NCBI GenBank assembly: GCA_002101235.1
Contig: LWTL01000119.1
Span: forward strand, 49,726-113,725
Length of the DNA stretch: 64,000 nucleotides
Source: Cycloclasticus sp. symbiont of Bathymodiolus heckerae
GTDB taxonomy: Bacteria > Pseudomonadota > Gammaproteobacteria > Methylococcales > Cycloclasticaceae
Reading direction: 5' to 3'
Shown here: positions 1 to 9,112 of the stretch, in pieces
Position numbering within the stretch: the stretch's first letter is position 1
Layout of the letters: every line of letters starts with the position of its first letter
Notes under the pieces: model-generated
What the model was told of the DNA's origin: nothing
Database searches by the model: none
The model's input: the letters and a program-made list of their open reading frames with translations, nothing else
Program-made: the position numbers and the translations under genes

Positions 1-81
1 CACAGCCTCTGTTGGATAAGCGACAAGCCCACCTTGATGCAAGGTTTCAACAAACCGCCTTTTCTGCCAAATTGATGGCAT
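1..81 (-). CDS. tsaC: threonylcarbamoyl-AMP synthase TsaC, N-terminal fragment
   Basis: Only the first 27 codons are in the window; the rest lies beyond base 1. The visible residues include LHQGGLVAYPTEAV, which matches the start of the Sua5/YciO/YrdC fold (usually QGGxxAYPTEAVYGLG). The family makes threonylcarbamoyl-AMP from threonine, bicarbonate and ATP for t6A37 modification of tRNAs reading ANN codons. The ATG at 81 sits 16 bases after the purE stop, with AGGT just upstream; a TTG directly before the ATG is an alternative start. In Pseudomonas tsaC also lies next to dprA, which supports the call. It is probably the last gene of the operon running leftward from the LysM gene. Confidence 0.8.
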   Translation of the reverse strand, partial: MPSIWQKRRFVETLHQGGLVAYPTEAV

Positions 82-96
82 CAATAACCTGTGCTA

Positions 97-612
97 TTAA
101 GCCTTTTGTAGCTTGTCTTGTAACTCTTGGTTCTTCTGTATAACGGCTGCACCCGCTGCTTTTCTTTCAGCTAATACGCGTTGTGCAACACCTTCATCAG
201 ATAAAGCCAAGATTTGAGCCGCTAAATAAGCCGCATTTTTAGCACCCGGCTTACCAATAGCAACACTGGCTACAGGAATGCCGCCCGGCATTTGTACTGT
301 AGACAATAGAGCATCTTTGCCTTGTAAAGAACCCGCATCCAACGGCACGCCAATAACAGGCTTAACTGTATTCGCCGCTACTGCGCCAGCTAAATGCGCT
401 GCTAAGCCAGCTGCTGCAATAAAGACTGCGCAACCACGTTGGTCAGCATCTGTCACATAAGCATGCGTTTCAGCCGGTGTTCTATGTGCTGAGGTGATAC
501 GCACTTCATAAGGAATATCTAATTTCTTTAAAATAGCTAATGTTGACTCCATCACAGGAAAATCAGAGTCTGAGCCCATTAATACAGCAACGAATGTTTT
601 TTTATTTTGCAT
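97..612 (-). CDS. purE: N5-carboxyaminoimidazole ribonucleotide mutase PurE (class I)
   Basis: PurE converts N5-CAIR to CAIR in de novo purine synthesis. The protein has 171 residues, normal for class I. The loop GSDSD at about residues 13-17 and SAHRTP near residue 41 form the nucleotide and phosphate site and carry the catalytic His. A Gly/Ala-rich stretch with [11 protein letters not shown] follows, as in the family. Class I PurE depends on PurK, which makes N5-CAIR, and purK is often adjacent. Here the next gene is tsaC, so purK must be elsewhere. purE lies 15 bases after topA and is probably cotranscribed with it. Confidence 0.93.
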   Translation of the reverse strand: MQNKKTFVAVLMGSDSDFPVMESTLAILKKLDIPYEVRITSAHRTPAETHAYVTDADQRGCAVFIAAAGLAAHLAGAVAANTVKPVIGVPLDAGSLQGKDALLSTVQMPGGIPVASVAIGKPGAKNAAYLAAQILALSDEGVAQRVLAERKAAGAAVIQKNQELQDKLQKA

Positions 613-626
613 AATTTTCTTCTTTG

Positions 627-2921
627 TTATTCAGGTTTAGCCATTTCTTCACAAGGCGTTACATAGGAACACTCTTGTTGTGGGCAAACTTTTTCAGCGC
701 CCCGGCGTTTGGTTGTTTTTACAGTTAAAATCGGCCAATCACAGTTTGGGCACGACTCATTAATCGGCTCATTCCATAAAGCGTATTTGCACTTTGGGTA
801 ATTTGAGCATGAATAAAATATTTTTCCTTTACGCGACTTACGTTCCAGTATTGTCCCTTTCTTACAATCAGGGCACACTACATTGGTATCTTTAGGCTTT
901 ACCAGCGGCTCCATATGCTTACAGTTAGGATACGAACTACAGCCAATAAACTTGCCATAACGTCCAGAGCGAATAATAAGATCGGACTCGCACTTTGGAC
1001 ACTGCCTACCTTCAACCACTTCTGGCTCTGCCGCCTCAGCATCTTCATGAAGGTTACGTGTATAACCACACTCAGGATAATCAGTACAGCCAATAAAGCG
1101 GCCATTTCGCCCTAAACGAATAGACAGTTGCTTGCCGCACTCTGGACACTTTTCATCCATTGCTTCTTGCGTCACATCGCTGCGTTGAACACTGGTTTCT
1201 TTATCATCAATGAGCGTTTTAAACGGCTGCCAGAATTTCTTCATCAACGGCAACCATTTTTTCTCACCACGAGACACCGCATCAAGATCATCTTCTAACT
1301 TAGCCGTGAAATCGTAATCCACATAATTAGTAAAATGCTGTGTTAAAAACTTATTAACAATACGCCCCACATCTGTTGGATAAAAACGTTTTGTTTCTAA
1401 CTCAACATAATCACGGTTTTGCAACGTCGAAATAATTGATGCATAGGTCGATGGACGGCCAATACCATGCTCCTCTAAGGCTTTAACTAAACTCGCCTCA
1501 CCATAGCGTGGTGGAGGTTCTGTGAAGTGTTGATTCGGTTTAACCTCCAATAAATCAATAAGGTCGCCTTCTTTCATCGGCGGTAATAAATTCTCTTTAT
1601 TGTCGTCATCTTCTTTGCTGTCATCTTTACCTTCAAGGTAAACCGACATAAATCCAGGCTTGCTAACAGTTGACCCTGTAGCACGGAAAACATGGCCGTT
1701 ACCACAGGTTAAATCGACACTAACGCCATCAATGGATGCGTGCACCATTTGACTCGCAACCGTTCTTTTCCAAATAAGCAAATACAGCTTATATTGATCG
1801 CTCGACAAAGAACCCCGGATATCTTCTGGAATTTTAGTCGCTGCACTAGGGCGTATCGCCTCATGCGCTTCTTGAGCGTTTTTTGATTTGGTTTTATAAA
1901 CTGGCGGTGTTTTCGGCACATTGTCTTTGCCATAACGCGAACCAATAAGCTCACGAATTTCATCCACCGCTTCCTCAGCAAGGTTTACTGAGTCGGTTCT
2001 CATGTAAGTAATTAAACCGGCTGATTCTAAACCAATTGTTACGCCTTCATAAAGCTGCTGCGCTATTTGCATGGTCTTTTTAGTGGTAAAACCGAGCTTT
2101 CTTGCCGCTTCTTGTTGAAGTGTTGACGTGGTAAACGGTGCTGCTGGGTTACGTTTACGTTGTTTCTTTTGCAGTTTCTTAACCAGTAATTTACCAGCGG
2201 CAACAGCCGTAATATCATCTGTTATTTGATTCGCATACTCTGCGTTTTCAACGCTAAACTGAGTCAGCTTTTCGTCATTAAAGTGCGTCAACTTCGCTTT
2301 AAACGCCTGTTTTTCAGCGTTTACTGCTGCTTCAATGCTCCAATATTCACGATTTTTAAAGGCTTCAATTTCAAGCTCGCGCTCAACAATCAGCCGTAAA
2401 GCTGGGCTTTGAACTCGACCTGCCGATAAGCCTCGTCGTATCTTTTTCCATAATAGAGGCGATAAATTAAAGCCTACCAAATAATCCAATGCACGCCGTG
2501 CTTGTTGCGCATCGACCATGTCCATCGATAATTCGCGTGGTTCTTTGATGGCTTTTTGAATCGATTTTTTAGTGATCTCATGAAAAACCACTCGATAAAC
2601 AGGTTTGTCTTTAAGTAACTTCTTCTCTTTTAGTAACTCGGACACATGCCAAGAAATGGCCTCTCCCTCTCTATCTGGATCGGTTGCGAGATAGAGTTCA
2701 TCCGCTTTTTTCATCGCCTTGGTAATGGCCTGAACATGCCGCTGGTTTCTTTCTACCAGCGAATATTTCATTGCAAAGTCATTTTCCGTATCGACAGCGC
2801 CTTCTTTTGGAACTAAGTCTCTAACATGGCCATACGATGCTAGGACCGTAAAGCCTTTACCTAAATACTTTTCAATTGTTTTGGCTTTCGCCGGTGATTC
2901 TACGATAACAAGTGCCGACAT
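627..2921 (-). CDS. topA: DNA topoisomerase I (type IA)
   Basis: This relaxes negative supercoils by transient single-strand cleavage. The 764-residue protein starts with the TOPRIM motif ([19 protein letters not shown]), has [12 protein letters not shown], and has the active-site Tyr in [10 protein letters not shown] near residue 305. The C-terminus carries three classical C4 zinc ribbons (CPECG, CPKCE and CPDCK, each closing in YPxC) and a fourth degenerate pair (CPNCDWP to CPQQEC), close to the E. coli enzyme in plan but shorter. The gene lies 8 bases after smg and 14 bases before purE, in the leftward operon. Confidence 0.96.
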   Translation of the reverse strand: MSALVIVESPAKAKTIEKYLGKGFTVLASYGHVRDLVPKEGAVDTENDFAMKYSLVERNQRHVQAITKAMKKADELYLATDPDREGEAISWHVSELLKEKKLLKDKPVYRVVFHEITKKSIQKAIKEPRELSMDMVDAQQARRALDYLVGFNLSPLLWKKIRRGLSAGRVQSPALRLIVERELEIEAFKNREYWSIEAAVNAEKQAFKAKLTHFNDEKLTQFSVENAEYANQITDDITAVAAGKLLVKKLQKKQRKRNPAAPFTTSTLQQEAARKLGFTTKKTMQIAQQLYEGVTIGLESAGLITYMRTDSVNLAEEAVDEIRELIGSRYGKDNVPKTPPVYKTKSKNAQEAHEAIRPSAATKIPEDIRGSLSSDQYKLYLLIWKRTVASQMVHASIDGVSVDLTCGNGHVFRATGSTVSKPGFMSVYLEGKDDSKEDDDNKENLLPPMKEGDLIDLLEVKPNQHFTEPPPRYGEASLVKALEEHGIGRPSTYASIISTLQNRDYVELETKRFYPTDVGRIVNKFLTQHFTNYVDYDFTAKLEDDLDAVSRGEKKWLPLMKKFWQPFKTLIDDKETSVQRSDVTQEAMDEKCPECGKQLSIRLGRNGRFIGCTDYPECGYTRNLHEDAEAAEPEVVEGRQCPKCESDLIIRSGRYGKFIGCSSYPNCKHMEPLVKPKDTNVVCPDCKKGTILERKSRKGKIFYSCSNYPKCKYALWNEPINESCPNCDWPILTVKTTKRRGAEKVCPQQECSYVTPCEEMAKPE

Positions 2922-2929
2922 ATTCTCGC

Positions 2930-3406
2930 CTAATGTAATTCGAATGGAATATCGCCGTAAACCAGCTCTTCCATTTGTGAATAGTGACCTTCCATGCCTG
3001 TTTGGCTAAACAAAACCATCAGTGCAACCCATTTAATATGATCAACCGTTAATACGGTGTCGCCAAGCGCCATCGCCCTATCAATAATAAGCTCTCGACG
3101 CGTTGAGTCTATAATGCCTGACTGTTCTAGAAACAATAAAAAGCCTTGCGCATCAACATCAAAACGTAAAAGTTCTTCGGGCGAGTGAATGCGGATAGCG
3201 CCCTGGCCTACGTAATTCTCAACCGCAGCCGATGGCAATAACGTTAACTCATCCATCCAATCGAAGGCTCTATCAACGTAATTTTCTGTAAAACCAGCTT
3301 CTAATAACTCGGTTTTTAATTTTCCCGACTCCATCGTCTCGCCGTCCCCCACATCAATATAATGCTCGAAGAGGTAAACAAGTACTTCAAAAATAGTTTC
3401 TTTCAT
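2930..3406 (-). CDS. smg: Smg / DUF494 family protein
   Basis: A small acidic protein of the Smg (DUF494) family, typically found between dprA and topA in gammaproteobacteria, as here. The start MKETIFEVLVYLFEHYID and the end GDIPFELH are typical of the family. Its molecular role is not established; the conserved position beside dprA and topA suggests a link to DNA metabolism but does not prove it. I chose the ATG at 3406, which has GGAAAA upstream, over an in-frame TTG nine bases earlier. That gives 158 residues. Confidence 0.88.
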   Translation of the reverse strand: MKETIFEVLVYLFEHYIDVGDGETMESGKLKTELLEAGFTENYVDRAFDWMDELTLLPSAAVENYVGQGAIRIHSPEELLRFDVDAQGFLLFLEQSGIIDSTRRELIIDRAMALGDTVLTVDHIKWVALMVLFSQTGMEGHYSQMEELVYGDIPFELH

Positions 3407-3427
3407 TTTTTCCAAAATTTATCTCTA

Positions 3428-4588
3428 TTAGTCGGTTGAACACCGATAGAAAAGGCCACCAGGCGCAGATGATACTAAACCCTGAAGCTCCAACACCAGT
3501 AACATAGACGAAATCTCTTCTGCTGTAAAATGTGTTTCAGCAACCAACACATCAACAGACGTGGGGTCAAAGGCAATTTTTTCAAGTAAAACGAGGTAAT
3601 CCTCCCCTAAAGACTCTGTATCTGCTCCATCATTGCCGATACTTTTTGTGGCATTGCCCATAGCAACCAATGAAAGATTACCTAGGTCTTCCAATACATC
3701 TTCCGCCGTCTCAATTAATTTGGCGCCTTGACGAATAAGGTGATGACAACCTTTTGACAAAGGGTTATGAATTGATCCTGGAATAGCAAACACTTCACGC
3801 CCTTGCTCCATCGCATGTTTCGCCGTCACCAATGTACCGCTCTTTATTGCCGCCTCAACAACCAACACACCCAAACTCAACCCACTAATAATGCGATTCC
3901 GCCTTGGAAAGTAGCCTGGCTTTGGCTCAACACCAATAGGAAACTCGGACACAATAGCGCCCGTTTTAATAATCTCTTCTGCCAATGCTTTATGGCGAGC
4001 CGGATACACTCGATCTAGCCCAGTAGCCGCTACAGCAATAGTTCCACCATTTGCCTCAAGCGCCCCACGGTGCGCCGCTTGGTCTACGCCTAGGGCTAAA
4101 CCGCTGGTTACCGTCAAGCCAAACGTAGCAAAGCTTTTCGCGAATGCCTGCGCTGTTTTTAACGCCATAGGCGATGGGTTTCGTGTCCCCACCATCGCAA
4201 TTTGCAATGAACCCAATAACGACCGGTCGCCGCGTATAAACAAAACCGGCGGCGGGTCGGGGATTTCTTTCAATAGCGCCGGGTAGTCATCATCATGCCA
4301 ACACATCAGGTGACAATCTTCACGAGCCAACCACTTCAAGTCAGCTTCAACTTCACATCTATCGAATTTTTTCACCCTACCAGCGACTGCTGATGATAAG
4401 CCCGCTTGCTTTAACTGACTCGACGGTGCAGCAAAAACAGCTTGCGGTGTGCCAAACACTTCAAGCAAGGCTAAATACGTCTTTGCGCCAACGCCTTTAA
4501 CGCGCCACAGCGCCAACCAAGAATCTAAGCCAGAAACAGAAAAGCCTGACGATGAGATTTCATCGTCAGGCTTTTTAATATCCATCAA
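3428..4588 (-). CDS. dprA: DNA processing protein DprA
   Basis: DprA binds incoming single-stranded DNA and loads RecA during natural transformation. The Rossmann-fold core is clear: GTRNPSPMALKTAQAF, TSGLALGVDQAAHRGAL, TGLDRVYPARH and SEFPIGVEPKPGYFPRRNR. The N-terminal helical domain (LALWRVKGVGAKTYLALLEVFG) and a C-terminal winged-helix region are present; 386 residues is usual. The start is a double ATG (4588, 4585) one base after the LysM gene stop. No later start codon precedes the conserved domain, so the first ~16 codons, which contain a perfect terminator-like hairpin, must be coding. Presence of dprA alone does not prove competence. Confidence 0.95.
   Translation of the reverse strand: MMDIKKPDDEISSSGFSVSGLDSWLALWRVKGVGAKTYLALLEVFGTPQAVFAAPSSQLKQAGLSSAVAGRVKKFDRCEVEADLKWLAREDCHLMCWHDDDYPALLKEIPDPPPVLFIRGDRSLLGSLQIAMVGTRNPSPMALKTAQAFAKSFATFGLTVTSGLALGVDQAAHRGALEANGGTIAVAATGLDRVYPARHKALAEEIIKTGAIVSEFPIGVEPKPGYFPRRNRIISGLSLGVLVVEAAIKSGTLVTAKHAMEQGREVFAIPGSIHNPLSKGCHHLIRQGAKLIETAEDVLEDLGNLSLVAMGNATKSIGNDGADTESLGEDYLVLLEKIAFDPTSVDVLVAETHFTAEEISSMLLVLELQGLVSSAPGGLFYRCSTD
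4540..4575 (-). terminator. perfect 16-bp hairpin inside the start of dprA
   Basis: The arms 4540-4555 and 4560-4575 are exact reverse complements (AAAAGCCTGACGATGA and its complement) with a 4-base loop. The outer A4/T4-5 makes it look like a bidirectional Rho-independent terminator. It follows the LysM gene stop by 15 bases on the minus strand but lies inside dprA codons 5-17. It may terminate most LysM transcripts and so limit dprA, smg and topA expression. The U run on the minus strand is only four bases, so efficiency is uncertain. Confidence 0.6.
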
Positions 4589-4589
4589 T

Positions 4590-5612
4590 TTACGGTGTGT
4601 GAACTACATCGCCACGATGCATAACTCGTTTACTTTGCATAACAAGCCCATAACTAACACGTTCAAAAACTCGGAACACCATTAAGACACCTGCTTTTTC
4701 ATCGGGCAATGTCACTTCCGCTCCACCGCCAGCAACAACATCTCTTACCGTTTCGCCTGCTTGGTCAATTTGTAATACATGGCCTACTTCAACACCATCT
4801 TGCTCACCGCGATCAATCACAACAACGTCAAATTGCGCAATCTGAGATACGCCATCAACAACACCTACAATACGACCTTTAATGTCGCTATCAGGCGCGT
4901 GCGGGAAATAATTTTGTACGATTGGGCCTTCTAATGCTGGCAGCAAGCGGTCACCTTTGCGAACCTCTCGCGTTGACTTGGATAACATAACTGTCGCAGG
5001 GTCACCTTTCAACGTCACCGCCGATTCGGCAATAAAAACTGATTCAAACCCCAATGACTCACCTGTTTCACCATCTTTATATTCTTCACCTTGGCGAACA
5101 ACAATATAACCATCGTCTATCCCATCTAAAAACGAACGGACGTAAGCTTTATAGCCCGGACTTCCCAAGATATGCTCGTCATCAAATGCAACAATATACG
5201 GAGCAGTCTCATATTCTTCTTGCGTCATCACTCTTGGGTTATTCAAAAACGCGGCAATAGCGTCAATCGGTATAGCCGGTATCGCATTATTTAAACTAGT
5301 ACGACGAACAGAAGGCGACAGCTTCCCATTGCCTCTTTTTAACGTCAACCGCGGTTGCCCATCAATGAAAGTCAATTCAATAATGTCACCAGGATAAATT
5401 AAATGCGGGTTAGCAATTTGCTCATTTGCTTGCCAAATATCAGGCCAGCGCCACGGAGTTTGTAAAAACCGCGCTGATATATCCCAAAGTGTATCGCCTT
5501 TAACAACAACATAGCGGTCTGGGTGCGATGGGTTTAACTCTATTTCATCTGCCAGTACATTCCAGCAAAGAAACACCCCAAATAACAACACCAATAATTT
5601 TTTCATAGCCAT
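4590..5612 (-). CDS. LysM peptidoglycan-binding domain protein
   Basis: A secreted or periplasmic protein with a signal peptide (MKKLLVLLFGVFLCWNVLA) followed by one LysM domain (YVVVKGDTLWDISARFLQTPWRWPDIW, then NPHLIYPGDIIEL). LysM binds the glycan of peptidoglycan. The rest of about 250 residues has no motif I recognise but matches the conserved LysM protein next to dprA in Pseudomonas. I chose the ATG at 5612 because AAGGAAG lies just upstream; an ATG at 5633 would add seven basic residues and one at 5606 would remove two. It is the first gene of the leftward operon and is divergent from def. Confidence 0.88.
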   Translation of the reverse strand: MAMKKLLVLLFGVFLCWNVLADEIELNPSHPDRYVVVKGDTLWDISARFLQTPWRWPDIWQANEQIANPHLIYPGDIIELTFIDGQPRLTLKRGNGKLSPSVRRTSLNNAIPAIPIDAIAAFLNNPRVMTQEEYETAPYIVAFDDEHILGSPGYKAYVRSFLDGIDDGYIVVRQGEEYKDGETGESLGFESVFIAESAVTLKGDPATVMLSKSTREVRKGDRLLPALEGPIVQNYFPHAPDSDIKGRIVGVVDGVSQIAQFDVVVIDRGEQDGVEVGHVLQIDQAGETVRDVVAGGGAEVTLPDEKAGVLMVFRVFERVSYGLVMQSKRVMHRGDVVHTP

Positions 5613-5746
5613 AATCTTCCTTTTTGTTGGCAAATATAGAACGATCTAAGTCTAGCTTAAAATATTCGCTATTCAAAGTTTAACCTAAATTAGTTAAAAT
5701 TAACTCTAAACAATTGAGTACAAACGCACATTCCCAACTTTTAAAC

Positions 5747-6280
5747 ATGGCAAAATTAGAAATTCTTCACTTTCCAGATAAACGATTACGTACAAAAGCA
5801 CGTGAAATTAATACCGTCGACGAGGCATTACGTCTTTTTATCGATGATATGTTTGAAACTATGTACGAAGCACCCGGTATTGGTCTAGCGGCAACACAAG
5901 TCAATTTTCATAAGCGCTTAATGGTCATTGATGTATCAGAAGAAAAAGATGAGCCCTTGTGTTTTATCAACCCTGTCATCACGCACAAAGAGGGCGTTGA
6001 AGTCATGCAAGAGGGCTGCCTTTCTGTTCCCGGCTTTTACGAGGATGTTGAGCGAGCGGAAAATATTACGGTAACCGCTCTTGATAAACACGGTGAGCCT
6101 TTTGAATTAACAACAGGTGATTTACTGGCTGTTTGTATTCAACATGAAATTGACCATTTGGATGGGAAGTTATTTGTCGACTATTTATCACCTTTAAAAC
6201 GTAATAGAATTCGCAAAAAACTAGAGCGCATGGAAAAAGAACTCGCCGCCCAGAACGCCAACCCTGCATCCACACTGTAA
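5747..6280 (+). CDS. def: peptide deformylase
   Basis: Removes the N-formyl group from nascent proteins, with a metal ion. The three family motifs are intact: [16 protein letters not shown] and [10 protein letters not shown], which supply the catalytic Glu and the Cys and two His metal ligands. The end [18 protein letters not shown] is also typical. The ATG at 5747 gives 177 residues starting [15 protein letters not shown], which aligns with E. coli Def; an in-frame TTG at 5714 would add eleven unmatched residues. fmt follows 15 bases later, the usual def-fmt pair. The ~135 bases to the divergent LysM gene are AT-rich and should hold both promoters. Confidence 0.96.
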   Translation: MAKLEILHFPDKRLRTKAREINTVDEALRLFIDDMFETMYEAPGIGLAATQVNFHKRLMVIDVSEEKDEPLCFINPVITHKEGVEVMQEGCLSVPGFYEDVERAENITVTALDKHGEPFELTTGDLLAVCIQHEIDHLDGKLFVDYLSPLKRNRIRKKLERMEKELAAQNANPASTL

Positions 6281-6295
6281 CGCCCCATCAACCCT

Positions 6296-7219
6296 ATGAA
6301 TATTATCTTTGCCGGCACACCAGATTTTTCTATACCTACATTAAAAGCACTGATCGCAAGCGACCATAACGTTTGCGCCGTTTATACTCAACCCGACAGA
6401 CCTGCGGGGCGGGGGCGTAAAGTTCAACAAAGCCCAATTAAACAGTTTGCCTTAGAACAATCTATTCCCGTTGAGCAACCTCTTAACTTTAAAACACAAG
6501 AATCACTCGACACACTAACCGCGTACAAGGCCGACGTAATGATCGTCGTCGCTTATGGCATTATCTTACCCGAAACCGTATTGAGCACTCCGCGCTTTGG
6601 TTGCATCAATATCCACGCATCCTTATTACCACATTGGCGTGGCGCGGCCCCCATTCAACGTGCTATTTTATCTGGCGACAACGAAACTGGCGTCACCCTA
6701 ATGCAAATGGACAAAGGCTTAGATACCGGCGACATGCTCGCGAAAGTTACTTGCCCCATTATGCCGCAAGACACATCCAGCACGCTTCACAACAAGCTAT
6801 CCATACTTGGCTCAGACACTCTGATCAACTTGCTTGTCGATATCGAAAATGGCAATGCACAACCTACCCCTCAGCCTACATCTGAAGTAAGTTATGCGCA
6901 CAAACTGAGCAAGCAAGAAGCAATGGTCAATTGGAATAAACCCGCTGCCGATGTTCAACGCGCCATTCAAGGCTACAACCCTTGGCCCGTGGCTCACACA
7001 CTCATTCATGGAAAACCTTTACGAATTTGGCAAGCAACAATTACTGCCGAAGCGGCAAACGATAAACCGGGACAAATAAAGATCCAAGGCAGCCAACTTT
7101 TTGTCGCATGCAGTGATTACCATATTGAAGTCATTGAATTGCAGCCCGCCAACAAGCGTCGCATGGCCGCCAGTGACTATTTAGCTGCACATCAAATTAA
7201 CGAACTGGTCTTAGGCTAA
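6296..7219 (+). CDS. fmt: methionyl-tRNA formyltransferase
   Basis: Formylates Met-tRNAfMet using 10-formyl-tetrahydrofolate. The start MNIIFAGTPDFSIPTLKAL, the folate-binding and catalytic segment NIHASLLPHWRGAAPIQRAI near residue 105, and MDKGLDTGDML are diagnostic. The 307-residue length is normal, with a C-terminal tRNA-binding domain. It follows def by 15 bases and rsmB starts one base after its stop, so the three are almost certainly cotranscribed. Confidence 0.96.
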   Translation: MNIIFAGTPDFSIPTLKALIASDHNVCAVYTQPDRPAGRGRKVQQSPIKQFALEQSIPVEQPLNFKTQESLDTLTAYKADVMIVVAYGIILPETVLSTPRFGCINIHASLLPHWRGAAPIQRAILSGDNETGVTLMQMDKGLDTGDMLAKVTCPIMPQDTSSTLHNKLSILGSDTLINLLVDIENGNAQPTPQPTSEVSYAHKLSKQEAMVNWNKPAADVQRAIQGYNPWPVAHTLIHGKPLRIWQATITAEAANDKPGQIKIQGSQLFVACSDYHIEVIELQPANKRRMAASDYLAAHQINELVLG

Positions 7220-7220
7220 T

Positions 7221-8537
7221 ATGAATTCAAAAACACCCACTCCTCTATCCGCGCGACAAACAGCCGTTAACGTTATTTGCGCTGTTATAAAGCAAGGCAA
7301 ATCTCTCACTGATGCTCTTAGCCTTTGCGATCAACTGGAGCCTAGAGACCGCGCCTTTTGTCGCGAGCTTTGTTACGGCACAATTCGATGGCACGGTCGT
7401 TTAAACGCCATCCTTAACTTATTACTAAAAAAACCTTTCAAACCTAAAGATACCGACATTACCGTGCTGGGGCTTATTGGCTTATATCAAATAATTTACT
7501 TAAACACCCCTGACCACGCCGCTGTCTCCGAGACTGTCAACCTGTGTAGGCAAGGCAAAAAAAGCTGGGCCAAAGGCGTGTTAAATGGTGTATTACGAAA
7601 TTTTTTACGCAACCGTGAATCGCTGGAAAATACTGCTGATGAAAATATATTTCATCAGCAAGCGCATCCTCAATGGCTTGTTGAACGTATTAAAAATGAT
7701 TGGAGTACCGAAACAGATACTATCCTTAAGGCCAACAACCAGCACGCACCTATGTCGATCCGCGTTAACCAACGCATTTTCTCGCGCGACGCCTATATAG
7801 AACAACTAACCCAAGTAAATATCAGCGGTTCAGCCAATCCATTTAACGCAGTCGGCATCACACTTGAAACGCCCGTCAATGTTGACCAGTTACCCGACTT
7901 CTTTAAAGGCGCCGTATCGGTTCAAGATAATGCCGCTCAATTAGCCGCAGATCTATTAGATGTTAAAAGCGGTCACCGCGTATTAGATGTTTGCGCCGCA
8001 CCTGGTGGCAAAACAGCACATATTTTAGAAACATCTCCTGATGATATTTCTCTCACCGCCATCGATATCGATGAAGCACGAAATCAACGCGTTATAGAAA
8101 ACTTAGAGCGCCTAAGCTTAAACGCGGATGTTTTAACAGTAGACGCACTTGAGCCAGCCGAATGGTTCGATGACAAGCCATTTCAGCGAATTCTATTAGA
8201 CGCACCTTGCTCTGCCACCGGTGTTATTAGACGCCATCCCGACATTAAATTGCTGCGTAAACCATCCGATATTCCAGCGCTGGTTGCACTGCAAAGAAAG
8301 CTATTAGATGCCGTCTGGCCGTTGCTGGACAAAAAGGGTGTGCTTTTGTACGCGACCTGCTCTATATTGTCCGCAGAGAATAATCAGCAAATTGCATCAT
8401 TTATAGCGGACCATGCGGATGCAAAAGAAATACTCATCGAGGCTAATTGGGGGCAAGCTTGTACATACGGACGACAAATTCTACCTGGCGAGCATAATAT
8501 GGATGGCTTTTACTACGCATGTTTAACAAAAATATAA
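7221..8537 (+). CDS. rsmB: 16S rRNA m5C967 methyltransferase RsmB
   Basis: Methylates C967 of 16S rRNA with SAM. The N-terminal third is a NusB-like RNA-binding domain (SARQTAVNVICAVIKQGKSL, then RDRAFCRELCYGTIRW). The C-terminal catalytic domain has the SAM motif DVCAAPGGKTAHI, the motif IV Cys in DAPCSATGVIRRHPDIK and the catalytic motif VI Cys in LLYATCSIL. At 438 residues it is full length. Its last 19 bases overlap the next gene, so translation of the DUF4390 protein may be coupled to it. Confidence 0.96.
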   Translation: MNSKTPTPLSARQTAVNVICAVIKQGKSLTDALSLCDQLEPRDRAFCRELCYGTIRWHGRLNAILNLLLKKPFKPKDTDITVLGLIGLYQIIYLNTPDHAAVSETVNLCRQGKKSWAKGVLNGVLRNFLRNRESLENTADENIFHQQAHPQWLVERIKNDWSTETDTILKANNQHAPMSIRVNQRIFSRDAYIEQLTQVNISGSANPFNAVGITLETPVNVDQLPDFFKGAVSVQDNAAQLAADLLDVKSGHRVLDVCAAPGGKTAHILETSPDDISLTAIDIDEARNQRVIENLERLSLNADVLTVDALEPAEWFDDKPFQRILLDAPCSATGVIRRHPDIKLLRKPSDIPALVALQRKLLDAVWPLLDKKGVLLYATCSILSAENNQQIASFIADHADAKEILIEANWGQACTYGRQILPGEHNMDGFYYACLTKI

Positions 8538-9112
8538 CTTTTCTATCTATCAGCAACTGTTTGCAGCGCTTATTGTTTGCTTTGTTCTTGCTATGTTTTC
8601 TCAATCCCAGCATGGCAAACGAAGAGCCGAACATCTCCATAAAAACGGCAACCTTATCGGCTCAAGATCAGATCCATTTACTGAATGCCAACATAAATTA
8701 CCGCTTGAGCAGCGAGGCTACCGAAGCCCTACACAACGGTGTTACGTTAACATTTAATGTTGACTTAGCTACTATTGAGCCAAGAAACTGGCTATGGAAT
8801 AAACACCTCAGCACCGTCACATTACCCTATCAAATTAAATACCACACACTGGCCGAAACATACCAGGTGTCAGACAAAACCAATAACTCACAACATAACT
8901 TTTCCACCCTGTCAGCTGCGCTTCGCTCGTTAGGAACGCTTACAGACATATCCTTGCACTCAATAACAACGACTGGTAATAGCGACATTAAAGCTTCACT
9001 AAAAGCCTACCTCAATATTGAAGCTTTGCCTCTACCTATGCGACCTCTCGCCTACGTAACAGCGGGGTGGTACTTACGCAGCAATACTTATCAATGGCCG
9101 CTCACTCCATAA
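8519..9112 (+). CDS. DUF4390 exported protein
   Basis: A 197-residue protein of the DUF4390 family, which commonly precedes an NtrY-type kinase after rsmB. It has a hydrophobic N-terminal segment (LLFALFLLCFLNPSMA) that looks like a signal peptide, then a beta-rich domain ending in LRPLAYVTAGWYLRS-like residues (here PMRPLAYVTAGWYLRSN). Its function is unknown. Because it sits between rsmB and the kinase, overlapping both, it could be a periplasmic partner of the sensor; that is an inference from context only. Confidence 0.8.
   Translation: MFNKNITFLSISNCLQRLLFALFLLCFLNPSMANEEPNISIKTATLSAQDQIHLLNANINYRLSSEATEALHNGVTLTFNVDLATIEPRNWLWNKHLSTVTLPYQIKYHTLAETYQVSDKTNNSQHNFSTLSAALRSLGTLTDISLHSITTTGNSDIKASLKAYLNIEALPLPMRPLAYVTAGWYLRSNTYQWPLTP

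Noticed and set aside
4449..4685. Plus-strand ORF spanning the dprA/LysM junction
   Set aside because: It arises from the perfect palindrome in dprA, which encodes similar residues on both strands.
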